A stretch of DNA of 64,000 nt from Streptomyces noursei (GCF_016917755.1 NZ_CP070326.1:7812001-7876000); one strand, 5' to 3'. Shown: positions 1 through 9,860, counted from the stretch's first letter. Numbers and translations: made by a program. Notes: generated by a model from the letters alone, not told the origin.

Positions 1-1
1 A

Positions 2-184
2 GCGGAAATGGACTACCGGATCGACCCGCCAGCAGAAATACCCGACATCTGGGTCCGGAAGCTCGCGGTGGTGGCACCAAAGGGCACCATCGTGGTGGAA
101 GTGCAGAGCAACGACCCCGGCGGCAAGGAACGTACCCGCCAGGTGTACGACCGGGTGAAGTCCTCCATGCGGGTTGCCTCCTGA
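2..184 (+). CDS. C-terminal end of an unidentified protein (partial)
   Basis: The reading frame is open from the left edge of the window to a TGA at 182-184 and encodes the last 60 residues of a protein that begins outside. The visible part is mixed alpha/beta in character (a beta-rich VVVAPKGTIVVEV-like stretch followed by a basic helix around TRQVYDRVK) with no cysteine and no membrane segment. I do not recognise the family. It is followed by 220 bp without a gene and then by an IS5-type remnant. Confidence 0.5.
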   Translation, partial: AEMDYRIDPPAEIPDIWVRKLAVVAPKGTIVVEVQSNDPGGKERTRQVYDRVKSSMRVAS

Positions 185-405
185 CGTCTGCGACCTTCAT
201 CCGGTGGGAAATCCCGGACTAACCGATCGTTTCAGCATGAGAACGCCGCATCATCCGCGGGCGCGCCATCCATGCCGTGCGCCCGCCGCGTCGGCTGTGA
301 AAATCGCTCTCCGTTCGCCGGAGCACAGTGCCAAACATCCGGTGCGCAAGAGACATTGAGAACTCCTAACGAGATGATCTCCGAGGTGGTTGGGTCCGTC
401 CCGGA

Positions 406-875
406 ATGCCGCTCCGAAGGTGTGGGGTGGGACGGCCGAAGCCGTGGGAAGTCGACGACGAGTTGTGGGCGGTGACCGAGCCTCAGCTGCCGAAGGTCGA
501 GCGTCGGACCCGGCGTCCGGTACGCAAACGGCCTCCGGACCGGCTGGTGTTCCAGGGCATCCTGTTCGTGCTGCACACCGGGATCGCCTGGGAACACCTG
601 CCGCAGGAAGTCGACTTCGGCTCGGGGATGACCTGCTGACGCCGCCTGGCCGGGTGAACCGAGGCAGGACGGGCAGCAAGCATCACCCGATCACCGACGC
701 TAGTGGCATCCCGCTCGCTTCCACTGTGACCGGCGGCAACCGCAACGACGTCACCCAGCTGATCCCACTCCTCCAAGCAGTGCCGCCCGTGCGGGGCAAG
801 CGCGGCCAGCCCCGGCGCCGACCGGACGTCGCGCTGGGCGACCGTGGCTACGACCACGACACGTACCGCAGCGCA
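406..875 (+). pseudogene. IS5-family transposase remnant (internal deletion)
   Basis: The first part (406-639) reads as the N-terminal DUF4096-like domain of IS5-family transposases, with the hallmark GIAWEHLPQEV. It hits a stop at 637-639, and a second part in another frame (about 640-875) resumes at the DDE core with GRTGSKHHPITDASG, GGNRNDVTQ and LGDRGYD. The segment between them, including the first catalytic aspartate region, is missing, and the 3' end stops abruptly where MFS-like sequence starts on the other strand. The element cannot make a functional transposase. Confidence 0.8.
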
Positions 876-1003
876 AGCAACAGGGGGAGGCCGAGCGGTC
901 CGTAGCAGAGCCGCGCGAGCATAGCGGCGGCGAACAGGTTGCGGGCATGGGGCAGCGTGAGGACGGTGCGATAGGACGCACCGCCCCTGTCGGGGCTTGG
1001 CAT
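876..1003 (-). pseudogene. MFS transporter N-terminus, cut by the IS5 remnant
   Basis: From an ATG at 1003 the minus strand encodes about 42 residues resembling the start of an MFS permease: a short cytoplasmic lead, then SYRTVLTLPHARNLFAAAML and a leucine-rich first membrane helix. A GGGGAA ribosome site lies just upstream. The frame ends in IS5 sequence at about 875, so the rest of the transporter has been lost. The match is by pattern only. Confidence 0.45.
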
Positions 1004-1590
1004 GAGGTTCCCCGAAGTGGGCGTGCCGGCGCCTGGCCATGGCCGCGTCCGGTCACGCACGGACAGGACGGATCAGCGTTCCGCCCCACCGGCCATCACT
1101 CGTCACGAGGAATCGGCGCGGGAGCGGACAGGCATCTGTCATTGCGGATCGGAGATATGCATAGGCGGCAGGGTAACCGTAACCGTCTTCGACATCCGCG
1201 CACCAGTCATTGCACACCCGGCCTGGACCCAAGTCGACGTCAACTTCCTTCTTGAGCACGCAGTTACCTCGCCTCGACCACAGCGGCCGTGACGCCCCGT
1301 GAGCTCATCTCCGTGCGTCCGTTCGCCCGCTGCCACATCCTCGCCACCTCCCGCCGTATCCTGAATCGCCTACTGCCGGTCGGTCTTTGCGCCGGATTTC
1401 GTTCCGATGTTCCTCATCCCCCACGTTTCACTCCTCGGCCGGTATGTCGCCGAGCGTGACGCTTAGCCAAACATTGACCCATCGCACACCATCCGGGTCT
1501 GAAGCAAGCCGCCAGCGTGCTGTGCGAGAGGCACCATCATGAGCACGTCGGAGCCGACGTCGCCCGCAGAAATCCTGACCGGTGCTGCGG
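1004..1590. other. Stretch without a recognisable intact gene
   Basis: Several short open frames overlap here, but none has a convincing ribosome site, family motif or neighbour support. The frame around 1155-1292 on the plus strand ends in a run of beta-like residues that I could not place. The stretch lies between an MFS fragment and an ornithine-cyclodeaminase fragment and is probably more decayed sequence. Confidence 0.4.
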
Positions 1591-1680
1591 GGCTGTCGCG
1601 AAACCTTCCCGGAGTTCCTGGATGCAGTCATGAGGATGGAGCAGTCCCAGAAGGTCGGTTCGGGTCAGGATCCGGGTCAT
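1591..1680 (-). pseudogene. Ornithine cyclodeaminase/mu-crystallin N-terminal fragment
   Basis: An ATG at 1680 opens a 30-residue stretch, MTRILTRTDLLGLLHPHDC and then IQELREGFATA, that matches the usual N-terminus of the ornithine cyclodeaminase/mu-crystallin family. After that the similarity stops and a proline/arginine-rich frame takes over. Only the extreme 5' end of the gene remains, so the NAD-binding fold is absent. Confidence 0.4.
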
Positions 1681-1783
1681 GGCGTCGGGTTTCACGGGTT
1701 TCGTGGCGGCCGGCGTGGAATTTCGAGCCGCTCTGCAGGGACCCGCCGGTGGCCGCCGGCATAGGGACTGGCATGCTTCTCGG

Positions 1784-2368
1784 ATGCCTGTTGAACCGCC
1801 AGCCCAGCCCGTGGTCCTGACTGCCGGTGACTTCCTTCTTCGGCCGCCGAGTGTGGACGAGAGTTCCGCAGTCCTGGAACTCGGCCTCGACTCGGACGTG
1901 CGCATGTGGAACCCCCGCTGCCAGATCACCGACGAAGCCTCCGCGATCAAGGACTGTCTGGCGGGTGCCGACTGGTCGGACGGCAGTCATGCGACATTCT
2001 CCATCGTGCACGGCCGCGACGGGCGGTACGCCGGCAACATCGCCCTTCATGGCATCGATCACGTGAACGCGCAGGCCAAAGTGGGTTACCGCATCGCCCG
2101 TTGGACCCGTGGCCAAGGGGTTGCCACGGCCGCCGTGCGCAGCGTCGCCGACTGGGCCCTGGGCGAGCTGGGGCTCAACCGCATCGTCCTGACCCACGGT
2201 GTGGAGAACACCGCCTCCTGCAGGGTCGCGCACAAGGCCGGGTTCGACCTTGAAGGCATCATGCGCATGGCCAAGCGGTTCGGCGACGGACAGTTGCACG
2301 ATGAACACCTCCACGCCCTCATCTCGCGACCTGCCGCCTCCAGGGCGGTGTCCCGCCGCGGGGTGTAG
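1784..2368 (+). CDS. GNAT-family N-acetyltransferase (RimJ/RimL-like)
   Basis: About 194 residues with the layout of RimJ/RimL-type GNAT acetyltransferases: an N-terminal strand FLLRPPSVDES, the central GYRIARWTRGQGVATAAVR segment that carries the acetyl-CoA pyrophosphate-binding R/Q-x-x-G-x-G/A loop (RGQGVA), and the C-terminal NTASCRVAHKAGF block (asparagine and serine/cysteine typical of the subgroup). Such enzymes acetylate protein N-termini, amino acids or small-molecule amines. The start at 1784 (MPVEPP) is chosen because the family fold begins right after it; upstream residues in the same frame look non-coding. It stands alone between gene fragments, so the substrate cannot be inferred. 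Confidence 0.8.
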   Translation: MPVEPPAQPVVLTAGDFLLRPPSVDESSAVLELGLDSDVRMWNPRCQITDEASAIKDCLAGADWSDGSHATFSIVHGRDGRYAGNIALHGIDHVNAQAKVGYRIARWTRGQGVATAAVRSVADWALGELGLNRIVLTHGVENTASCRVAHKAGFDLEGIMRMAKRFGDGQLHDEHLHALISRPAASRAVSRRGV

Positions 2369-2801
2369 CCGGGCACGGGCCGTGAACGCACGGATGTCTG
2401 CGCCGGACGTGCATCTGTTGCCGGAGACTGCTACCTGAACAAGGGGAGGTGATCGCGCAAATCTCGCTGGTGTAAGGGAAGTTCGACCGGAGGAGCGCAC
2501 GATGGGCTTGCCCCAGTCTGAGCAGCCCCTCCCCGCCACGCCGCACAACCTGCCCCTGGGCCCCAGGTGCTTCGTCCAACGCGGGTGAGACGGCGCCCCA
2601 GTCGGTTCGCCCCCCGGAGGCGAGGACGCACAGCCCACCACGGACGGGCTACGCACCTGTACAGTCCGACGACCAACTGCCGGGCGAGGGCGGTACCGCG
2701 GGCCAGGTGTCCTCGTGAGGGGCAAGCTCGCCGGCGCCCAGGGGCGAGGAAGTGTCTTGGCGCCCATCGCGCCCACGGTGACACGATCAGGAACCGTGGC
2801 T
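2369..2801. other. Intergenic stretch with one possible tiny ORF
   Basis: No family-level match on either strand. The only feature of note is a strong ribosome-binding sequence (CGGAGGAGCGCACG) directly before an ATG at 2502, which opens a 28-codon frame ending at 2588, rich in proline and leucine with one cysteine. It may be a small peptide gene or the surviving 5' end of a lost gene. Confidence 0.3.
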
Positions 2802-3512
2802 TCAGCGCCCGCCCAGGCTGCTCCCGCCATCGACATCGAGAACATGGCCGGTGATGAAGCCCGCCTCGTCAGACAGCAAAAACGCCACAGCCGCGGCAAC
2901 ATCGTCGGGAGTGCCCAGACGCCCCATCGGAATCGAAGCAATTGCCCTTCGCTCACCCTCACTGCCGACCGGCCGCGCTCGACGGAACAAGTCCGTCGCC
3001 GTCGGGCCGGGCGACACCGCGTTGGACGTGATGCCATCCGGGGCCAGCTCCAACGCCCACGACCGCGTGCAACCCACCAGCGCGCTCTTGGCCGCCGCAT
3101 AGGACGTACGGTCCTTGGCCCCATACGTCGCCCGCGAGGTGATGTTCACGATCCGACCGAACCGCTCCGAACGCATGCCCGGCACCAGCGCCTGGACGAT
3201 CTGGACCGAAGCACGCAGGTTCAAGTCCACCACCTGCTGCATGACCGCCAAGTCCAGGTCCTCGATGGGCTGGGGCCGGGCGATACCCGCATTGTTGACC
3301 ACCCGACACACCGCACGCCCCCGGGTGACCTCCTTGAGCATGCGCGCGGTGTCCTCGACATCGGAGAGATCACACCGCAGGAACGTGCCGGGGAACTCGT
3401 CCTCGGGCGCACTGCGAGCCACACCGATGACCCGGTATCCCGTCTCCGCCAACCGCCGAGAGACCGCCAACCCGATGCCCTTGCTGGCGCCGGTGACCAG
3501 AACGTCTTTCAT
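2802..3512 (-). CDS. Short-chain dehydrogenase/reductase (FabG-like)
   Basis: A 236-residue classical SDR. It shows the Rossmann cofactor motif TGASKGIG near residues 7-14, the NNAGIA strand motif near residue 72, and the catalytic S-Y-K set: a serine in NITSRATYG and Y-A-A-A-K about 13 residues later. The C-terminal PG-T motif (SPGPTATDLFRR) and the DGG end (LDVDGGSSL) are complete. Such enzymes reduce 3-oxoacyl groups or oxidise alcohols with NAD(P)H; an arginine after the first strand (VARS) would suit NADPH. The start at 3512 is preferred over upstream ATGs because GAGGAG lies 6 bases before it and the Rossmann fold begins immediately. It is not co-transcribed with an obvious partner. Confidence 0.85.
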   Translation of the reverse strand: MKDVLVTGASKGIGLAVSRRLAETGYRVIGVARSAPEDEFPGTFLRCDLSDVEDTARMLKEVTRGRAVCRVVNNAGIARPQPIEDLDLAVMQQVVDLNLRASVQIVQALVPGMRSERFGRIVNITSRATYGAKDRTSYAAAKSALVGCTRSWALELAPDGITSNAVSPGPTATDLFRRARPVGSEGERRAIASIPMGRLGTPDDVAAAVAFLLSDEAGFITGHVLDVDGGSSLGGR

Positions 3513-3918
3513 ATCGCTCCTCAAGCCTCCACAGTTTTCCAGCCGTTGCCCGCCTCGTCGCATCGAACACGGCCACGCACACCATAGTTACACCCCCAAC
3601 CCACCGGGCTCACAGCTCCCTTCCCTCCAAGTCCGCACCCCGTCTGAAGGCTCAAGACGCAGTCCAGCAAGGTCGGTGCGCTGTCCGGGCAGGGTGGCGG
3701 CCGGCCGCACTCGCCGACTTCTCCTTCCCGTCCACAAGCTCCGGGCAACTGCACCCGGTACGACACGCACCCGCGGCACGGCCCTGTCCGGCCGGCCCGC
3801 CGACAGGGCACCGCACCCACTGCCTCTCCGCGTCTCGCCTTGGCCGGCTCCGCCCGCTGCGTGCGAAGGTGAAGGTGAAGGTGCAGTCAAGACGGGCTCT
3901 GACCGACGCGATGTGTAG
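3513..3918. other. Intergenic stretch, nothing recognised
   Basis: Lies upstream of the SDR gene and before a methyltransferase fragment. Short overlapping frames exist on both strands, but none shows a family motif. The AT-richer bases just upstream of 3520 may hold the SDR promoter. Confidence 0.35.
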
Positions 3919-4080
3919 AGGCCCGGCGCCGCCGGATGGCTCGACGAACCTGACGGCCGACGGTGGTACACGGTCTGGGACCCGGACGAGTTCGCCGCCG
4001 TGGTGGCCAGTACGGGCTTCGTGGTCGACGGTGTAGACCGGGGCCCATACGTCGAGGTCTGGGCGACCCGCAGCGGCTGA
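3919..4080 (+). pseudogene. SAM-dependent methyltransferase C-terminal remnant
   Basis: Between an in-frame stop at 3916-3918 and a TGA at 4078-4080 the plus strand encodes 53 residues ending RWYTVWDPDEFAAVV, then a GF-V-D-x-V block and PYVEVWATRSG. That ending is characteristic of a group of actinobacterial class I methyltransferases. The SAM-binding core is missing, so only the 3' end survives. Confidence 0.5.
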
Positions 4081-4249
4081 CCTCCAGGTCGGGACTGTGC
4101 TCTGGGGGTCGGGCGAGCCGTATCCAGGGACGCGCTACGCGGATGGAGATGGCATGACCGGTCGGCAACGCTCCTGACGTGAGCAAGTAAGTACGCGTCG
4201 GACCGCGGATTTACTGGCCAGCCCCCTCTCTCCTGAATGACTGCGCTCG

Positions 4250-4948
4250 TCAGGGTGTCGTTGGGGTGTCCAGGGCCAGGCCGGTGCTGGCTATGAAGCC
4301 GTTGAGGACCTCGGGTCGGCACTGGAGGCGTTTGAGCCGATTGCGGACGATGATCTCGAAGCGGTCGAGGGCCATGACGGCGAGGTTGGCCAGGCTGCGT
4401 TTGACGTGTCCCCACACACCTTCGACCGGGTTGAGGTCGGGTGAGTAGGCGGGCAGCAGCAACACCTTGAGCCAGTCGCACTCGGCGCTCATCTTCCGCA
4501 TCTTGAGGGAAACATGGGTGTTGAGACGGTCCCACACCAACACGAGCGGCGCCTTCACGAGCTGGTGGACGCCATCGATCAGCGCGATGAAGCCCCGCTC
4601 GTCCATGCTGCGGCGCTGGTCCTTGCCCGCGGGGTGGGCGCGCAGGCGGTGGCACAGCCGGGTCCGGGAGCCGGGGCGCATCGCGATCAGCCCGGCCACC
4701 GACAACCGTCCCGAACGCCCTCCGCTGACCGTCACGACCGACGTCACGCCGCGCCGTGACGCAGGCGCACCCTTTGGGCGGCCCGCGGGTGAAGCCTGCC
4801 TCGTCCTCGAAGCAGATGTGGCCCCCGCAGGCGGCTCTCGCTCTTTTACCTCGGCCCAGGTCACCTCCTTCCACACGGCGACGGCCTGCTCGTCGTGCTC
4901 GGAGGCCCGCCGGGCGGGGACTTGCGGGCTGAAACCGAGCCGGAGAGG
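4250..4948 (-). pseudogene. IS630-family transposase remnant (frameshifted)
   Basis: Reading on the minus strand, the element starts with FSPQVPARRASEHDE, then needs a shift to reach FEDEAGFTRGPPKG (first catalytic aspartate), then another shift back to VTVSGGRSGRLSVAGL, VLVWDRLNTHVS (second aspartate) and PAYSPDLNPVEGVW (glutamate). The DDE triad can therefore be reconstructed, but the frame is broken at least twice and the N-terminal HTH domain is missing. Its upstream edge directly abuts a quinone-reductase remnant at about 4948, consistent with insertion into that gene. Confidence 0.85.
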
Positions 4949-5482
4949 TCACCCTGACGAGCCGAGGTCAGTAGCCGCGTACGTGCAGCCCGCCCCCGTG
5001 CGGCCCGCGGGCTCCAGTCCCGTCTTCAGGTGCAGCGAGGGGATCTCGTAGTCACCGAAGTTCTGCTGCCGGAAGGCGATCGGCTCGGCCGACTACAGGG
5101 TGAGCAGGCGCTGTTCCCATGTCTTGACGCCGTCCGAGTACTCCTCAGCGGTCATCCGGTCAACGCCGTACAGCACGAACGGCGGGAGCACCTCGATGCC
5201 CGGGTAGTAGAGGATGCCATGCTGGATCGGGAACAGCAGAGCGTCGATGGGGCCGTTGATCCCGCGAGCGGCGTAGTGCGGCTCCGGGCCGCCGACGGTC
5301 ACCAACAGCAGAGCCCGCTTGCCCACGAGGGTGCCTTCACCGAAGCGCGCACCGTACGACTCCAACGTACTGTCCGGCACCACCGACCAGGTCAGCGGTG
5401 GCGAGACGGCGTCGCCCTCCCCCGCTGTGGCGTCGAGGAATCGCCTCGTGATCACGGAACGTCGAGCTCCTGAGTGCAACAC
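4949..5482 (-). pseudogene. Flavodoxin-fold NAD(P)H:quinone oxidoreductase remnant
   Basis: The minus strand encodes a C-terminal half typical of Flavodoxin_2 NAD(P)H dehydrogenases: GKRALLLVTVGGPEPHY, then GINGPIDALLFPIQHG and VLPPFVLYGVDRM. A TAG at 5093-5095 interrupts it, yet the same frame continues with the family ending (FRQQNFGDYEIPSL) to a TGA at 4949. The N-terminal FMN-binding half is absent. Truncation plus a premature stop make it a pseudogene, with the IS630 remnant at its 3' end. Confidence 0.75.
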
Positions 5483-5613
5483 CCGTCATACGCACGGCTT
5501 TACCCACGACCGACCCGCCGGCACGGGTCCGGATGGACACGACACCTGACTGGCCGCGTACGCCGCCGGGTGCGGTGGAAACCTCGTAGAACGGACCTGA
5601 TATGGAGAGCGAG

Positions 5614-6147
5614 ATGCCAACACGAATCCTGCTTGAGGGACGACCAGCCGTGGGCAAGACAACGGTTGTCCGCAGATTGGCCATGCTGCTGCACACCCGT
5701 AAGACTGTCGGCTTCACCACGGAGGAGATCCGGCAAGGCGGCATCCGGACCGGATTCGCGCTGGAGACGCTGACGGGCGGTCTGCGAGCCGTGCTCGCCC
5801 ATGTCGACTTCACAGGTGCACCCCGGGTGGGCCGGTACGGCATCGACCTGGGCGTCATGGAACGGCTCGCACTGCCGCCGCTCAGGTCAGCGGCGACGGA
5901 CCCGATTCCCGGGACGCTCGTGCTGATCGACGAGCTCGGGCGTATGGAGCTGGCGTGCACCGCGTTCCAGGACACGGTCCGGCGCCTGTTCGAGACTGAG
6001 ATCGACATCGTCGCCACGGTCCACGCGAAGAGTGACCCGTTCACCGACGCTCTGAAGCAGCGTGCCGGCGTCGAACTCGTCCAGGTGACCCGAGCGAACC
6101 GGGACGCCCTTCCCGAGACCCTGGCAGCACGGTTGGAAAATCCGTGA
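5614..6147 (+). CDS. THEP1-family nucleoside-triphosphatase
   Basis: A 177-residue P-loop protein with a Walker A motif GRPAVGKTT near the N-terminus and a Walker B LVLIDELGRME at mid-length, followed by a VHAKSDPF segment, matching the THEP1/NTPase_1 family in size and order. Family members hydrolyse nucleoside triphosphates slowly and with broad base specificity; their cellular role is unsettled. An upstream ATG at 5602 is in frame, but the start at 5614 is preferred because GGAGAG lies 4 bases before it. It is flanked by pseudogenes and has no visible partner. Confidence 0.85.
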   Translation: MPTRILLEGRPAVGKTTVVRRLAMLLHTRKTVGFTTEEIRQGGIRTGFALETLTGGLRAVLAHVDFTGAPRVGRYGIDLGVMERLALPPLRSAATDPIPGTLVLIDELGRMELACTAFQDTVRRLFETEIDIVATVHAKSDPFTDALKQRAGVELVQVTRANRDALPETLAARLENP

Positions 6148-6479
6148 CGGTCGTATGCGGTTTCTGACGCTGCCAGGCACGTTGCTACGCCGGCACCGCG
6201 CCCTCGTTGTCCGCCACCGCGCCGCCCAGTCCCGGCCGAAACGCGACCGCGCACCCTCCACCCCATCCGCGCCCTGTTACCGCGCCTGGCCCGAGAGAAT
6301 CCGCACTGACCAGTCCCTCAAGCTGCCTACGAACCGCACTCACCCAAGAAGCGAGCCGAGTGGAGCAAGGGCTGCCTCCAGCCAAGGATGGAGGGGGTGC
6401 CTCCCGGAGTGATGCGGGAGGCGTCGAAGCCGAGCAGGTCCCGGAGATGGATGGTGTGGTGGCGGGCGAGGGTGGCCGG
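6148..6479. other. Intergenic stretch, nothing recognised
   Basis: Lies between the ends of two convergent genes (the NTPase and the MMPL exporter). No coding motif was found. A terminator might be expected here, but I see no clean hairpin followed by T residues. Confidence 0.35.
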
Positions 6480-8804
6480 CTACGCACTCAAGAGCCCCAG
6501 CTTGCGGTGGAGACGGCGCAGAGGAGGTGGCGCCCACCAGTTCGCCCGCCCGGCAAGTCTCATCACGGCCGGTACGAGCACGCCGCGCACCAGCGTGGCG
6601 TCCAGCAGCACGGCCAGGGCCAGGCCCACGCCCAGCAGCTTCAGGAAGGTGATCCCCGACGTGGCCAGCGCGAGCATGACGACGGCGACGAGTACGGCCG
6701 CAGCGCTGACCAGGCGTCCCGTGCGCTCCAACCCGGCGGCGACCGCCTGGGTGTTGTCCCCGGTCTCGATGTACACCTCCTTGATCCGTGAGAGCAGGAA
6801 CACTTCGTAGTCCATGGAAAGTCCGAATGCGACGCAGAACATCAGTACCGGAATGGAGATGTCCACCGAGCCGGTGACCGTGAAGTCGCCAACCAGGGAC
6901 CGTAGATGGCCTTCCTGGAAGACGTACACCATCGCGCCGAAGGTTGCCGTCAGGCTGAGCAGGTTGAGCAGTACGGCCTTGAACGGGACCAGCACACTGC
7001 CGGTGAACAGAAACAGCAGCACCACCGTCGTGGCACCGATGATCAGCGCTGCCTCGGGCAGCCGGTCGGCGAGCGCGTCACGTGTGTCCGCGAGTTCCGC
7101 ACCGTCGCCTCCGACGAGCACCCGGCCCGGTGCGCTGTCCGCCCGCACCCGCTGCGCCAGTTTGACGCCGGCGGAGGAGTCCGGCTCGACCGAGGGCACC
7201 ACGGACAGCCAGCTGGCATCACCCGCGGCGAAGGAGGCTGCGGACGCGGCCACCACCTGCCGTCCTGCGGCGTAGGAGCCTGTGACGGTGTCCACCCGGG
7301 CCACGTCCGGCAGAGTCGACAGGCGGGCGGCGTAGGCGGCGATCCGGTCGCGGTCGGCGGAGCCACTGACGGTGGGCAGTACTACGGACAGGGCGGAAGT
7401 CTCGCGACTGGAGAACTCCTCCTGCACGGACTGTGCCGTACGGTGCGCGGGCGCGCTGATGGGCAGGACCCGGTCGTCAATGAGGCCGAAGGAGATCCGG
7501 GTGAACGGCAGGCCGAGCAGCACCAGCAAGGTGATCACTCCGGCCGCGCACAGCACCGGTCGCCGCATGACGGCAGTGGCGAGCCGGTGCCAGAATCCGC
7601 CTGTCGCGGTCCCGGTGGCCGGCCCGGCCAACGTGTCATGGTCGGCGCCTGGTTGCGGTCCGCGGCGGAACAGCCGCCGCACGTCCAACGCGTCGATCCG
7701 TGGGCCGAGCAGGCCGAGCACCGCGGGCAGTACCACCAGGGCTGCGAGGGCCGAGAGCGCTACCACTGCCACGCCCGCGTAGGCGAAGGAGCGCAGGAAG
7801 TACAACGGGAAGACCAGCAGAGCCGACAGCGAGAGCGCCACCGTCAGCGCGGAGAACAGCACGGTGCGCCCGGCCGTGCGGACGCTCTGCGCGACCGCCT
7901 CAGCGGTGTCCAGGCCACGCGCCCTCTCCTCCCGGTAACGGGTGACGATGAACAGGCTGTAGTCGATGGCCAGGCCCAGGCCCAGCGCGGTAGTGATGTT
8001 GATGGCGTATACGGACACCGAGGTCAGCTCGGACAGGACCCTCAGTACGACGAAAGTGCCCAGGATGGAACACACGCCGATGAGCAGGGGAAGGACGGCC
8101 GCCACCGCACTGCCGAACACGAAGAGCAGGATCAGTAGCATGACGGGGGCCGCGTACGCTTCGGCCCGGAAGAGATCCTGGTCGCTCTGGTTCTGGACTT
8201 CCACGTACACCTGCGCGGTCCCGGTCGCAGCGAGCCTCAGCACCCCCTGACGGCCGGTGAAACGGGGGACGAGTTCCTTCGCGATGTCCCGTACCCGGTC
8301 CTCGTCGCCTGCCAGCCGCAGGAGCACCAGCGCCGAGCGCCCGTCACGGGCCCTCAGCGGCGACGCCAACGCGTGCGGGGTCGTCCAATACGACGTGACC
8401 GACAGCACGCCCGGCTCCTGGGCGAGCCGGCGGCTGAGGTCTCGACCGGCGGTCGCGTCCAGCGGGTCATCGACCGAACCCGAGGTGCGGGCCAGTAACA
8501 CCAGATTGGGCGCACCCGATCCGAAGCGGTCGGCGAGGAACTTCGCGGCCTTCGACGACTCCGCCGCCGGGTCGGTGAAGCCACCGCCGGACAGCCGGTC
8601 GGAGACACCTCCGCCGATCGGGACGGCGGCTGCCACGGCCAGCAGCACGGCAACCAGTACGAGTACGCGGCGCCGGACCAGGAGACGTCCGAGAGCGGCG
8701 AGCCGGGAACGGTCGGACCGCTTCCCGAGCCCGGGTCCGGGGGGCGGGCTTCCGGCGGTGGTGGTTCTGGTGGCGTTGGACACGGTGAAGTCCTGTTGGT
8801 CCAC
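6480..8804 (-). CDS. MMPL-family RND transporter
   Basis: A 774-residue membrane transporter with the twofold MMPL layout: one helix, a large outer loop (GGGFTDPAAESSKAAKFL and following), five helices including GLGLAIDYSLFIVTRYREE, a second helix and loop, then a second bundle with AFGLSMDYEVFLLSRIKEVY. The two D-Y motifs in the first helices of each bundle are the expected proton-relay residues. MMPL proteins export lipids, polyketides or hydrophobic drugs using the proton gradient. The frame opens at GTG 8804; a GTG at 8783 with AGGA 8 bases upstream is an alternative start. It sits downstream of a lipid/polyketide-type gene set in the same orientation, which fits an export role. Confidence 0.92.
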   Translation of the reverse strand: MDQQDFTVSNATRTTTAGSPPPGPGLGKRSDRSRLAALGRLLVRRRVLVLVAVLLAVAAAVPIGGGVSDRLSGGGFTDPAAESSKAAKFLADRFGSGAPNLVLLARTSGSVDDPLDATAGRDLSRRLAQEPGVLSVTSYWTTPHALASPLRARDGRSALVLLRLAGDEDRVRDIAKELVPRFTGRQGVLRLAATGTAQVYVEVQNQSDQDLFRAEAYAAPVMLLILLFVFGSAVAAVLPLLIGVCSILGTFVVLRVLSELTSVSVYAINITTALGLGLAIDYSLFIVTRYREERARGLDTAEAVAQSVRTAGRTVLFSALTVALSLSALLVFPLYFLRSFAYAGVAVVALSALAALVVLPAVLGLLGPRIDALDVRRLFRRGPQPGADHDTLAGPATGTATGGFWHRLATAVMRRPVLCAAGVITLLVLLGLPFTRISFGLIDDRVLPISAPAHRTAQSVQEEFSSRETSALSVVLPTVSGSADRDRIAAYAARLSTLPDVARVDTVTGSYAAGRQVVAASAASFAAGDASWLSVVPSVEPDSSAGVKLAQRVRADSAPGRVLVGGDGAELADTRDALADRLPEAALIIGATTVVLLFLFTGSVLVPFKAVLLNLLSLTATFGAMVYVFQEGHLRSLVGDFTVTGSVDISIPVLMFCVAFGLSMDYEVFLLSRIKEVYIETGDNTQAVAAGLERTGRLVSAAAVLVAVVMLALATSGITFLKLLGVGLALAVLLDATLVRGVLVPAVMRLAGRANWWAPPPLRRLHRKLGLLSA

Positions 8805-8814
8805 TAGAGGTTCG

Positions 8815-9262
8815 GTTCCCTTCGCGCGGTCGGACGCCCAGGCACAGAACTGTGAAGGCTACGGCCAGGCCGTATCGCTCGGGCGGAAGCAGAGACCGGC
8901 GCTGCAACTCCTCCACCGCCAAAGGCAGGACCGCGGAGGCGCAGTCGCCGTGTACCCGTAGTTCGTGTCGGGAGGCAGCGAGTGTGTCGGGGCGGGGGGG
9001 AAGGTCGAGGCTGCTCTCGGCGATGTCGAGGCTCTTCCTGGTAGTGCCGCATCCGTGCGGCAGTGGACCAGTACGCCACGTCGTCGAGCGCCGGGCTCAC
9101 CGGCACATGGCGCTGCGAGATGCCGGAGCTCGCGGCGATCCGGTCGACGAGCCGCCGCTTGGCCCCGTCGTCCGCCATGTGCGTGAACTCTTCCTGGCTG
9201 TAGGAGATCGCTGGTAGGGCCACCACTACTCCGGTCACTACTGCCGAACCGCATCCACCCAT
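8815..9262 (-). pseudogene. Type III PKS / KASIII-like synthase remnant
   Basis: From an ATG at 9262 the first ~65 residues resemble the start of thiolase-fold synthases of the type III PKS/KASIII group: AVVTGVVVALPAISYSQEEF, then IAASSGISQRHVPVSP. The frame then breaks, and a stretch in another frame (about 8815-8960) resembles the C-terminal end of that fold (CASAVLPLAVEELQRR, then LAVAF). The central part with the catalytic cysteine and histidine is absent. It overlaps the beginning of the MMPL gene region and points to an older, larger pathway here. Confidence 0.45.
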
Positions 9263-9860
9263 GTCCCATCACTCTCACCTCTGCAATCGCACTGAGCGTC
9301 GCGTTACCTCACCCGCGTGGGGCCGGAGCACCTCGGCCGGAGCACCTCATGGGTGCAGCATGTCGCCTGGGGAGCCGGAAAGGTCGGCCACCAGACGTGA
9401 CCGACGTGCCGTCGCACCGGCGCCCACTCTGAATCCTGCGGCAAAGATCGGTTGATCCGGGGTGGCCAGTGGCAACGGCGTAGGTCGAGCGTCTGGGTGG
9501 GACGGAGTGGACGGCTTCGACCCTGCGCCCGCCGCCGGATGCGACGGTCCGTCACGTCCCCACTTCACCACACAGCCCAGAGCATCGCCATCGAGCCATG
9601 ACTGTCGCGCGCGAGGCAGGGGCGGGAGGAGCCTTGTCGCCCTGTCGTTGTTGGCTTCCCAGGTGGGTGCCTCCCGTGACCGCCTGCTGGTCACCGAGAC
9701 TGGCCCAGTCGAGTGGATGTCTGAAGAGGGACAGTGCGACCCATGTGGGCACGTCGAGGTGGGACGCTCGCCTCCGCACCGGAGTCAACGGCTGGCGGCA
9801 CCGCCCGTGGCACGCTGGAGAGCTGGAGCGCTCACGGGAGCGCAGCGCCGTCCGATGCGC
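9263..9860. other. Intergenic stretch without a recognisable gene
   Basis: About 600 bp between the ketosynthase gene and the type III PKS-like remnant. It contains a tandem GGCCGGAGCACCTC repeat (two copies around 9322-9350). Open frames on both strands are compositional and show no family motif. It may hold a promoter for the genes below 9262. Confidence 0.35.
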
